Positions 41,241 to 49,164 of a stretch of 64,000 nucleotides of DNA are shown here, in pieces. The position numbers and the translations under genes are program-made. The notes below the pieces were generated by a model that was not told the origin of the DNA, did not search any database, and saw only the letters and a list, made by a program, of their open reading frames with translations. Origin of the DNA: UBA4246 sp045113695. Its GTDB lineage: Bacteria > Bacillota > Clostridia > Christensenellales > Aristaeellaceae. The DNA is taken from contig JBGUJG010000142.1 of assembly GCA_045113695.1 (NCBI GenBank), positions 1 through 64,000 of the forward strand. Direction: 5' to 3'. Each line of letters begins with the position of its first letter. Positions within the stretch are counted from its first letter, which is position 1.

Positions 41241-43430
41241 ATGCTCGGAAAGAATGAAAAAAAGCTGAAACAGCCAGTCCGCAAGGGCGTGGCGAAAGTG
41301 CCGGTGATCATGCAGATGGAAGCGCTGGAGTGCGGCGCCGCCTGTCTGGCGATGGTGCTGGCCTATTACCGCAAATGGATTCCCCTGGAACAGGTGCGCC
41401 TGGACTGCGGCGTCAGCCGGGACGGCTCCAACATGAAAAACGTGTTCCTGGCCGGCCAGCATTACGGGCTGGAAGTTCACGGCTACCGGATGGAAGTGGA
41501 CGCAATCAGAGAGCAGGCATCCTATCCCTGCATCATTCACTGGAACTTCAACCACTTTGTCGTGCTGAACGGCTTTCAGGGAAATCACGCCGTTCTCAAC
41601 GACCCGGCCAGAGGTCTGGTGAAGATCAGCATGGAGGAGTTCGGCCAGTCCTTTACCGGCCTGTGCCTGACCTTTGCCCCGGGAGAAAACTTCGTTCCTT
41701 CCGGCAAGCGCAAGAGCACGCTGGCTTTTGCCAGGAAGCGCCTGAGGGGCGCCGGGCCGGCTGTGGCCTTTATCATTATGACCACGGTGATCGCGTCCCT
41801 GTTCAACATCATCAACCCCGTCATGACCCGGGTTTTCTATGACCGCCTGCTCACGGGCAAAGCGCCGGACTGGTTCTATCCTTTCATCATTGTGATGGCG
41901 GTCCTGGCCCTGTTTCAGATTGTCGTGGAATGGGCCAAGACGATCTATTCGCTGAAAACAGACGGCAAAATGTCCATCGAAGGCAACGCCGAGTACATGT
42001 GGAAGGTGCTGCGGCTGCCGATGGAGTTTTTCTCCCAGCGCATGACCGGGGACATCCTGCAGCGCCAGGGCACCAACGCGTCCATCGCGGGGACATTGGT
42101 CACAACCGTGGCGCCGCTGGCGATGAACACGGCCATGATGGTGTTTTATCTGGTGGTCATGCTGCGCTACAGCCCGCTGATGACGCTGATCGGCCTGACC
42201 TCCCTGACGATCAACCTGCTGGTGGCCAGGTACATGTCCGAAAAGCGGGTGAACCTGACCCGCGTGCAGATGCGGGACGAGGGCAAACTGGTTTCGGCGA
42301 CCATGGCGGGCATCAGCCTGACAGAGACCATCAAGGCTTCCGGGGCGGAGGCCGGTTTTTTCAGCCGGTGGAGCGGTTACCAGGCATCCGTCAACACCCA
42401 GCAGGTGAAATATACCACCCTGAACGCCCGCATCGGCCTGATCCCGCAGTTTATCAGCACGGTCAGCAGCTACACGGTGATGGTTCTGGGTGTTCGTCTG
42501 GCGATGGACGGCAACTTTACCCTCGGTATGATCACCACTTTCCAGGGGCTGCTGACCGCCTTTATGGAACCTGCGATGACCCTGGTCGGCGCGGGCCAGA
42601 CCATCCAGGAGATGCGGACGCAGATGGAGCGGGTGGAGGACGTCCTGGAGACGCCCGACGATCCGGTGCTCTGTCACGGTGCCGCCCGGCAGACGGAGAC
42701 CTTTGCCAAGCTGAAGGGCGAGGTAGAGGTCAGCCATCTGACCTTCGGCTATTCGAGGCTCGGCAATCCCACCATTACCGACTTTTCGATGCACATCCGC
42801 CCGGGCTCCCGCGTAGCGATCGTGGGCGGCAGCGGCAGCGGAAAATCCACCGTCAGCAAGCTGATCACGGGCCTGTATCAGCCCTGGGCAGGCGAAATCC
42901 TGTATGACGGAAACCCGATCGCGGACATTCCGCGCAGCGTGTTCACCGGCTCCGTGGCGATGGTGGACCAGGAAATCGTCCTGTTTGAGGACACCATTGC
43001 CAACAACATCCGCATGTGGGACAATTCCATCGAGGATTTTGAGGTCGTGCTGGCGGCCCGGGACGCCCAGATTCACGACGACATCCTGCAGCGTCCTGGC
43101 GGCTACCAGGGCAAGCTGATCGAAAACGGGAAGGACCTGTCCGGCGGCCAGCGGCAGCGGCTCGAAATCGCCCGGGTGCTGGCGCAGGACCCCTCCATCA
43201 TCATCCTGGACGAAGCCACCAGCGCCCTGGACGCCAAGACGGAGTATGAGCTGGTCAAAGCCATCACGGACCGCGGCATCACCTGCATCGTGATCGCCCA
43301 CCGCCTCTCCACCATCCGGGACTGCGACGAAATCATCGTGCTGGACAAAGGCTGCATCGTCGAGCGCGGCACCCACGAGGAGCTCTATGCCAAAGGCGGG
43401 GCGTATGCGGAACTCGTTACTTCTGAGTGA
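41241..43430 (+). CDS. NHLM-type peptide export ABC transporter with C39 peptidase
   Basis: The 729 residues consist of an N-terminal C39 peptidase, a six-helix exporter domain and an NBD. The peptidase has QMEALECGAACLAMVLAYY with catalytic Cys31, then NHFVVL with the His and NDPARG with the Asp. The NBD has GGSGSGKST, LSGGQRQRLEIAR and ILDEATSALD. Such proteins cut the leader after a double Gly and export the core peptide. The opening motif order matches the nitrile-hydratase-leader microcin (NHLM) exporter subfamily. AAGGA lies 11 bases before ATG 41241. Its stop TGA is part of a family B repeat. Confidence 0.9.
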   Translation: MLGKNEKKLKQPVRKGVAKVPVIMQMEALECGAACLAMVLAYYRKWIPLEQVRLDCGVSRDGSNMKNVFLAGQHYGLEVHGYRMEVDAIREQASYPCIIHWNFNHFVVLNGFQGNHAVLNDPARGLVKISMEEFGQSFTGLCLTFAPGENFVPSGKRKSTLAFARKRLRGAGPAVAFIIMTTVIASLFNIINPVMTRVFYDRLLTGKAPDWFYPFIIVMAVLALFQIVVEWAKTIYSLKTDGKMSIEGNAEYMWKVLRLPMEFFSQRMTGDILQRQGTNASIAGTLVTTVAPLAMNTAMMVFYLVVMLRYSPLMTLIGLTSLTINLLVARYMSEKRVNLTRVQMRDEGKLVSATMAGISLTETIKASGAEAGFFSRWSGYQASVNTQQVKYTTLNARIGLIPQFISTVSSYTVMVLGVRLAMDGNFTLGMITTFQGLLTAFMEPAMTLVGAGQTIQEMRTQMERVEDVLETPDDPVLCHGAARQTETFAKLKGEVEVSHLTFGYSRLGNPTITDFSMHIRPGSRVAIVGGSGSGKSTVSKLITGLYQPWAGEILYDGNPIADIPRSVFTGSVAMVDQEIVLFEDTIANNIRMWDNSIEDFEVVLAARDAQIHDDILQRPGGYQGKLIENGKDLSGGQRQRLEIARVLAQDPSIIILDEATSALDAKTEYELVKAITDRGITCIVIAHRLSTIRDCDEIIVLDKGCIVERGTHEELYAKGGAYAELVTSE

Positions 43431-43515
43431 GGAGTTAGGAATCAGGAGTGAGGAGTTGAAATTGGTTTGATCAGCTTACGATAAACTCCTCACTCCTCAC
43501 TGTTCACTCCTCGCT
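43425..43515. repeat. Family B repeat, copy 1
   Basis: Units of gaGTGAGGAGTt and AGGAGTGAGGAG are followed after about 30 bases by inverted ACTCCTCACTCCTCAC, so the whole can fold into a long hairpin. The first TGA is the stop codon of the C39 ABC gene. It separates two genes of one export cassette. Confidence 0.75.
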
Positions 43516-43542
43516 GTTTTCGACCGAAGGGAGAAAAAATAG

Positions 43543-45732
43543 TTGGGTTGGTTTGATGAACAGATCAAACAGCGCATGGAAAGCGATCAGAACGTGCTGG
43601 AGGATTCCTTTTTCCGCCTGGCCAGCGTCGTGCTGGACAAATGGGAGACGGAACGCCTCGAGGACGAGCGCATCATTGCCAAGGAAGCGCTGGATGACAT
43701 CCTGAAATACTATCATGAAAAGCCCGTTGAAATCCCGGATGATATCACGGATATCGCGGGGCAGATGCAATATGCCCTCCGGCCTGCCGGGCTGATGACC
43801 CGCGAGGTGGAACTGGAAGGCAGCTGGCCGAACGACGCCTACGGCCCGATGCTGGGGTATCTGAAAGACAGCGGCGTGGCCGTGGCCCTGCTGCCCGGCG
43901 CCGTCTACGGGTATTATTACACGGATCCGGCCACCGGGCACAAAAAGCGGGTGACCCGGAAAAACGCGCATCTTTTCTCGCGGGACGCTCTGTGCTTTTA
44001 CCGGCCGCTGCCGCTGAAAAAGCTGGGGATCCCCGACCTGCTGATTTACATGAAGAACTGCATCAACAGCGGGGACGTGATCCTGATCGTCCTGGCCTCG
44101 CTGGCACTGACGCTGGTGGGTTTTATCGAGCCGACTGTCTACAATATTATCACCGGGCCGATCCTCAAGCAGCGGCGGATCATGATGCTCAACGGGACAG
44201 CGGCCTTCCTAGTTTCATCCGCGTTTGCCACCCAGATGCTGAGCATGGTGCGTTCCCTGCTGATGGAGCGGATCAATACCAAAACCTCCCAGGCGGTGGA
44301 GGCATCGGTCATGATGCGCATCCTCTCCCTGCCGGTCAGCTTTTTCCGGAAGTTCTCTTCCGGCGAACTGTCCCAGCGCGCCACGTCCGTGAGTACCCTG
44401 TGCGGCATGCTGATCAACAGCGTGCTGTCGGTCGGTCTGAGCAGCCTGATGTCCCTGCTGTACATCACGCAGATTTTCCGTTTCGCCCCCGTCCTGGTCT
44501 GGCCGTCGATCCTGATCATCCTGACCACCGTGCTGATGAGCCTGGCCGTTTCCTTCGTGCAGATCGGCATCACGCGCAAAAAGATGGATCTGAGCGCCAA
44601 GGAAGCCGGCATGAGCTACGCTACCCTGAACGGCATCCAGAAAATCCGCCTTTCCGGCTCCGAAAAGCGGGTGTTTGCCCGCTGGGCCCGTCTGTATGCC
44701 AAGGGCGCGAAGCTGGAGTACAATCCCCCGATGTTCCTGAAAATGAGCAAGGTGATCACCCTGGCGATCTCCCTGGTGGGCAATGTGGCGCTCTACTATC
44801 TGGCCATCAGCTCCGCCGTGGGGGACAGCCAGTACATCGCCTTCAGCGCCGCGTACGGGCGGGTGATGTCCGCCTTTTCCGCCCTTGCGGGGATCGCCAT
44901 CTCGGTCGCTTCCGTCCGCCCCGTGCTGGAGATGGCGGAACCCATCCTCAAGGCAGAGCCGGAGGTCGCCAAGGAAAAGGAGCCGGTTTCCCACCTGAGC
45001 GGCAATATCGAGGTCAGCCACGTTACCTTCCGCTATGAAGAAAACCTGCCCTACGTCCTGAAGGACCTGTCCCTGAAGATCAGGGCCGGGGAATATGTAG
45101 CCATCGTCGGGCGGACGGGCTGCGGCAAATCAACCCTGGTGCGCCTGCTGCTGGGGTTTGAAAAGCCGGAAAAGGGCACGGTCTTTTACGACCGGTATGA
45201 CCTGAACTCCGTCGACCCGCGGTCCGTCCGCAAGCAGATCGGCGTCGTGATCCAGAACGGCCAGCTCTTCCAGGGAGATATTTTTTCAAACATCACCATC
45301 TCCGCCCCGATGCTGACGATGGACGAAGCCTGGGAAGCGGCGGAGACTGCCGGCATCGCCGACGATATCCGCGACATGCCGATGGGCATGCACACGATCA
45401 TTTCCGAAGGCCAGGGCGGGATTTCCGGCGGGCAGAAGCAGCGGCTGATGATCGCCCGCGCCATCGCCCCCAGGCCGAAGATCCTGATCTTCGACGAGGC
45501 TACCAGCGCCCTGGACAACAAGACGCAGAAACAGGTCGCCGATGCCCTGGACCAGCTGAACTGCACCCGCATCGTGATCGCCCACCGCCTGTCCACCATC
45601 CGCAACTGCGACCGCATCCTGGTGATGGACCAGGGCGCGATCATCGAGGAAGGCAATTACGAAGAGCTGATTGAGAAAAACGGCGTCTTCGCCGACCTGG
45701 TCGCCAGGCAGCGGCTGGAAGAACAATCATAA
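43543..45732 (+). CDS. NHLM-type bacteriocin export ABC transporter, second ATPase/permease
   Basis: A 729-residue half transporter that pairs with the C39 protein. The N-terminal 200 residues (WFDEQIKQRMESDQNVLEDS onward) are a soluble region typical of this subfamily, with no protease. Then follow the exporter membrane domain and an NBD with GRTGCGKST, ISGGQKQRLMIAR and FDEATSALDNKT. The start is a TTG at 43543 with AAGGGAG upstream; no better ATG exists. The repeat before it may reduce its translation or transcription relative to the first ABC gene. Confidence 0.87.
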   Translation: MGWFDEQIKQRMESDQNVLEDSFFRLASVVLDKWETERLEDERIIAKEALDDILKYYHEKPVEIPDDITDIAGQMQYALRPAGLMTREVELEGSWPNDAYGPMLGYLKDSGVAVALLPGAVYGYYYTDPATGHKKRVTRKNAHLFSRDALCFYRPLPLKKLGIPDLLIYMKNCINSGDVILIVLASLALTLVGFIEPTVYNIITGPILKQRRIMMLNGTAAFLVSSAFATQMLSMVRSLLMERINTKTSQAVEASVMMRILSLPVSFFRKFSSGELSQRATSVSTLCGMLINSVLSVGLSSLMSLLYITQIFRFAPVLVWPSILIILTTVLMSLAVSFVQIGITRKKMDLSAKEAGMSYATLNGIQKIRLSGSEKRVFARWARLYAKGAKLEYNPPMFLKMSKVITLAISLVGNVALYYLAISSAVGDSQYIAFSAAYGRVMSAFSALAGIAISVASVRPVLEMAEPILKAEPEVAKEKEPVSHLSGNIEVSHVTFRYEENLPYVLKDLSLKIRAGEYVAIVGRTGCGKSTLVRLLLGFEKPEKGTVFYDRYDLNSVDPRSVRKQIGVVIQNGQLFQGDIFSNITISAPMLTMDEAWEAAETAGIADDIRDMPMGMHTIISEGQGGISGGQKQRLMIARAIAPRPKILIFDEATSALDNKTQKQVADALDQLNCTRIVIAHRLSTIRNCDRILVMDQGAIIEEGNYEELIEKNGVFADLVARQRLEEQS

Positions 45733-45741
45733 TCAATACAG

Positions 45742-45789
45742 AAAGCGCCTGCTCCCGGAAACCCTTCGGGGTTCGGAAGCAGGCGCTTT
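45742..45789. terminator. Bidirectional terminator between convergent units
   Basis: AAAGCGCCTGCT pairs with AGCAGGCGCTTT over 12 bases, with an inner CCGGA/TTCGG part. A and T runs flank both sides. It ends the export cassette and the phosphorylase gene. Confidence 0.88.
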
Positions 45790-45799
45790 ATTCCTGATG

Positions 45800-46561
45800 T
45801 CAGCCGCAGATATGTTCCGCCAGCGCCAGCGCGATGCGGAAATGGCCCGGGTTGTGCTGGCCGCCGTCGCCGCCGGCGTTTTCCCGCTCGTCCCATGCCG
45901 GGGCGTCCAGCAGGTCGCCGCTGGTGAAGAAGGCAAATAACTCAAGCCCCCGGAAGTCGCACATGGCCTGCACCGCGGCGCATTCCATCTCCACGGAGAT
46001 GCAGCCCTCCGCCTTCCGCTTCTCAAAGTTGTTCCGCGTCTCGCGGTAGAAAGAGTCGGTCGTCCAGGTCCTGCCCAGCACGAAGGGGATGCCGTTTTTC
46101 TTCATGCAGTCCGCCACGGCCTGCGCGTTTCTGACGGTCACGTAGTCCGCCGCCGGGGCGTAGTGGTAGGAAGTCCCTTCGTCCCGGTAAGCGGCGGTGG
46201 GGATCATCACCTTCCCGTGGGCGATTTCCTTGTTCAGGCACCCGGCCCCGCCGAAAAGGATATATCTGCCGCACCGGAACGCCGCCAGCGTGTCCTCGAT
46301 CAGCCCGATGGTGATCGGGGCGCCGACGTAGGTCCGGTAGAAGGCGAACCGTTTCCCATTCCGCTCAATCAGCCAGACGGGCGTTTCCCCGCTCGCGCAG
46401 CGGAGGGCGGCAAGCTGTCCGCAGGCGTAATGCTCCTTCACGAACGCCTCGATCTGCCAGGAAAAGGTGATGATGCACACGTCCGCCTCCGGCGCGTCCT
46501 CCGGCAGGGGAGGCGGGTTGATGATGGCGGGAGAGTTTGGGTCAAACGATTCCGTGATCAT
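45800..46561 (-). CDS. Nucleoside phosphorylase family protein
   Basis: A 253-residue protein of the PNP/UDP phosphorylase superfamily. It contains GGAGCLNKEIAHGKVMIPT, the phosphate-side loop region, and the nucleoside-binding SVEMECAAVQAM. It would split a purine or pyrimidine nucleoside with phosphate; the exact base is not clear. N-terminal residues (FDPNSPAIINPP) differ from DeoD and Udp, suggesting the less characterised subgroup. The gene is monocistronic. Confidence 0.85.
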   Translation of the reverse strand: MITESFDPNSPAIINPPPLPEDAPEADVCIITFSWQIEAFVKEHYACGQLAALRCASGETPVWLIERNGKRFAFYRTYVGAPITIGLIEDTLAAFRCGRYILFGGAGCLNKEIAHGKVMIPTAAYRDEGTSYHYAPAADYVTVRNAQAVADCMKKNGIPFVLGRTWTTDSFYRETRNNFEKRKAEGCISVEMECAAVQAMCDFRGLELFAFFTSGDLLDAPAWDERENAGGDGGQHNPGHFRIALALAEHICG

Positions 46562-46589
46562 GGCCAGACCTTCTTTCAGTAAGGAAATT

Positions 46590-46690
46590 GACTCAGGGAG
46601 GAGTGAGGAGTTAGGAGTTCATGACTCCTCACTCAGTGGCGGCCCAGGGGCCGCCGCTACGGCAACCGAAGGGAGCGGTCATTCCTAACT
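46590..46690. repeat. Family B repeat, copy 2
   Basis: GGAGTGAGGAGTTAGGAG and GACTCCTCACTC form a hairpin. A ggcggcccaggggccgcc hairpin and a ccgaagggag segment, also seen after copy 1, follow. In ecfT sense the AGT TAG GAA that ends the gene belongs to this repeat, so the repeat supplies the ecfT stop. Confidence 0.72.
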
Positions 46691-47494
46691 GACAAAAATC
46701 TTCCCCTCCAAAATAACCAGCACAATCAGGATAACTGTCGCCCCTATCGCGATCCAGTCGTTTTTCTGCATTTTGAGGATGTGCAGGCGGGTGCGGCCTT
46801 CGCCGCCGTGGTAGCAGCGGGCTTCCATGGCCATGGCCAGGTCGCCCGCCCGGCGGAAGGCGCTGACGAACAGCGGCACCAGCAGGGGCACCATGGCTTT
46901 GACCCGCTCCAGGAGCCTGCCCGTTTCAAAGTCGGACCCGCGGGCGGACTGGGCTTTCATGATCTTGTCCGCCTCTTCCAGGAGGGTGGGGATGAAGCGC
47001 AGGGCGATCGTCATCATCATGGCCATCTCATGGGCCGGGAAACGGATCACCTTGAGGGGGGAGAGAAGGCGCTCCAGGCCGTCGGTCAGGGTAACGGGCT
47101 GGGTCGTCAGCGTCAGCAGGCTCGAGCCGAGCACCAGGAAGACGAGGCGTAGGGAATAGCGGACGGCGTTGAGCAGCCCTTCTTTTGTCAGCACGGCGAA
47201 GCCCAGGTTGAGAAGCGGTGTCGTGCCGCCGGTAAAAAAGAGGTTCAGGATAAAGGTGAAGATCAGAATGAAGCGCAGCGGCCGGATGCTTTTGACCAGC
47301 AGCCGGACCGGCAGGCGGGACAGCCTGCAGGCAGCGGCCAGGTAGACGGCGATCAGGGCAAAGCCCGACAGGTTCGGCACCAGGAAGACTGCCGCCACAA
47401 AGGCGATCAGCAGGACGATTTTGACCCTCGGGTCCAGGCGGTGCACGACGCTTTCGGCCGGGTAGTACTGGCCCAGGGTGATGTTTTTAAGCAT
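46685..47494 (-). CDS. ecfT: ECF transporter transmembrane subunit EcfT
   Basis: EcfT couples ATP hydrolysis by EcfA1/A2 to various vitamin-binding S components. The 269-residue membrane protein starts ITLGQYYPAESVVHRLDPRV, typical of the family. It carries a coupling motif pair near the C-terminus (AQSARGSDF, then a later EARCYHGG). No S component is in the window, as usual for group II systems. The start overlaps ecfA2 by eight bases. Confidence 0.94.
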   Translation of the reverse strand: MLKNITLGQYYPAESVVHRLDPRVKIVLLIAFVAAVFLVPNLSGFALIAVYLAAACRLSRLPVRLLVKSIRPLRFILIFTFILNLFFTGGTTPLLNLGFAVLTKEGLLNAVRYSLRLVFLVLGSSLLTLTTQPVTLTDGLERLLSPLKVIRFPAHEMAMMMTIALRFIPTLLEEADKIMKAQSARGSDFETGRLLERVKAMVPLLVPLFVSAFRRAGDLAMAMEARCYHGGEGRTRLHILKMQKNDWIAIGATVILIVLVILEGKIFVS

Positions 47495-48344
47495 CCGCTT
47501 TCCCTCCCTTCAGGAGGCTGAAAAGGGCCCGCTCTGCGTCTTCCAGGCGGTAGCAGAAGGGGAAATTGAAGCCTTCTTCGCGCAGGCGCAGGGAAAGCTT
47601 CAGCACCTGGGGCACGTCCAGGTCCATGCGGTTTAAGCGGTCCGCGTCCTGGAAGACCTCTTCCGCCGTTCCGTCCAGGGCGATCCTGCCCTTGTCCATC
47701 ACGATGATCCTTTTGGCCAGGCGCGCCACGTCGTCCATGCTGTGGGAAATCATCACGACGGTGGTGCCCGCTTCGTGGAAGCTTCTGACGAGGGAGAGCA
47801 TGTCCTCCCGGCCCATCGGGTCCAGGCCGGCGGCCGGCTCGTCCAGCACCAGCATTTCCGGCCGCATGGCGATCACGCCGGCGATGGCGGCGCGGCGCAT
47901 CTGCCCGCCGGAAAGCTCAAAGGGGGATTTTTCCGCGACCTCTTCGGGCAGGCCGACCCGGTGCAGGGCCTCCCTGACCCGGGCGTCGGTTTCTTCCTGG
48001 GAAAGGCCCAGGTTTTTCGGGCCGAAGGCGATATCCTTGGCCACGGTTTCCTCAAACAGTTGGGTTTCGGCGTACTGGAAGACCAGCCCGATCCGCTGCC
48101 TGGTTTCTTTCTTGGAGACGCCCTTCTGGTTGATGTCCTTTCCGTCCAGCAGGACACGGCCGCTGGTCGGGGCGAGCAGGGCGTTCATGTGCTGGGCCAG
48201 GGTCGATTTGCCGCTCCCGGTATGGCCGATCAGGGCGGTCAGTTCCCCCTGGGAGACGGTCAGGCTGACGTCCCGGACCGCGGTGGCCTGGAACGGGCTG
48301 CCCGCCTGATAGGTATGGGTCACCTGTTCAAACTGAAGCAGCAA
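47487..48344 (-). CDS. ecfA2: ECF transporter ATPase EcfA2
   Basis: The 285-residue ATPase has Walker A GHTGSGKST, a Q-loop VFQYAETQLFEETV typical of EcfA2, the signature LSGGQMRRAAIAG and Walker B LVLDEPAAGLD. It forms a heterodimer with EcfA1 on EcfT. The start overlaps the end of ecfA1 by 17 bases, so the two subunits should be produced in matching amounts. Confidence 0.95.
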   Translation of the reverse strand: MLLQFEQVTHTYQAGSPFQATAVRDVSLTVSQGELTALIGHTGSGKSTLAQHMNALLAPTSGRVLLDGKDINQKGVSKKETRQRIGLVFQYAETQLFEETVAKDIAFGPKNLGLSQEETDARVREALHRVGLPEEVAEKSPFELSGGQMRRAAIAGVIAMRPEMLVLDEPAAGLDPMGREDMLSLVRSFHEAGTTVVMISHSMDDVARLAKRIIVMDKGRIALDGTAEEVFQDADRLNRMDLDVPQVLKLSLRLREEGFNFPFCYRLEDAERALFSLLKGGKADA

Positions 48345-49164
48345 GCCGTTTCACCTCCCGTACCATGTCTTCCACCTGAAGGACGCCGTCCGAAACGGGG
48401 ATGCCCTGCTGTTTCAGGCTGTCCGCCAGTTGCTTCATGGCGGGCACGTCCAGCCGGAGCGCCCGGAGCCCCTCCGCGTCGGCAAAGATCTCCTCCGGGG
48501 TGCCGGAGCGGACGATCTTGCCGCCGTCCATCACATGAATTTTGCGGCACCTGGCCGCCTCTTCCATAAAGTGGGTGATCCAGAGCACCGTGATCCCTTC
48601 CCGGTTCAGCCGCTCGACGGTTCCGAACACTTCGCGGCGGCCGGCCGGGTCGAGCATGGCGGTCGCCTCGTCGAAAATGATGATGCGGGGCCGCATCGCC
48701 AGGATGCCGGCAATGGCGACCCGCTGTTTCTGTCCGCCGGACAGCAGGTGGGGCGCCCGGTCCATAAAGGCTTCCATGCCGACCGCCCGGAGGGCGGATT
48801 CGATCCTGCCGGGCATTTCTTCCGTGGCGACGCCGGTGTTTTCCAGGCCGAAGGCCACATCCTCCCGGACCTGTGTGGCGACCAGCTGATTGTCCGGGTT
48901 CTGAAAGACCATGCCGGCGGTCTGCCGGATGTCCCAGATGCGCTTTTCGTCGGCAGTGTCCATCCCCATGACCAGGACTTTGCCCTCATCGGGCTGATAC
49001 AGGCCGTTCAGGAGTTTGGCCAGGGTGGACTTTCCCGAGCCGTTCCGGCCGAGGATCGCGGTAAATTCTCCTTCTTCCACGGTAAAGCTGACGCCGTCCA
49101 CCGCCAGGGGGCCGTCTTCCTCGTAGGCGTAGCGGACGCCCTGTACTTCGATGATCGCGCTCAA
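48328..49164 (-). CDS. ecfA1: ECF transporter ATPase EcfA1
   Basis: The 278-residue partner ATPase has Walker A GRNGSGKST, the Q-loop VFQNPDNQLVATQV typical of EcfA1, the signature LSGGQKQRVAIAG and Walker B IIFDEATAMLD. Its ATG overlaps the mfd stop by four bases, placing the ECF module in the same operon as pth and mfd. Confidence 0.95.
   Translation of the reverse strand: MSAIIEVQGVRYAYEEDGPLAVDGVSFTVEEGEFTAILGRNGSGKSTLAKLLNGLYQPDEGKVLVMGMDTADEKRIWDIRQTAGMVFQNPDNQLVATQVREDVAFGLENTGVATEEMPGRIESALRAVGMEAFMDRAPHLLSGGQKQRVAIAGILAMRPRIIIFDEATAMLDPAGRREVFGTVERLNREGITVLWITHFMEEAARCRKIHVMDGGKIVRSGTPEEIFADAEGLRALRLDVPAMKQLADSLKQQGIPVSDGVLQVEDMVREVKRLAASV

Noticed and set aside
46685..49164. ECF module treated as defective because no S component is nearby
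   Set aside because: Group II ECF systems normally encode their S components elsewhere; EcfA1, EcfA2 and EcfT are all intact.
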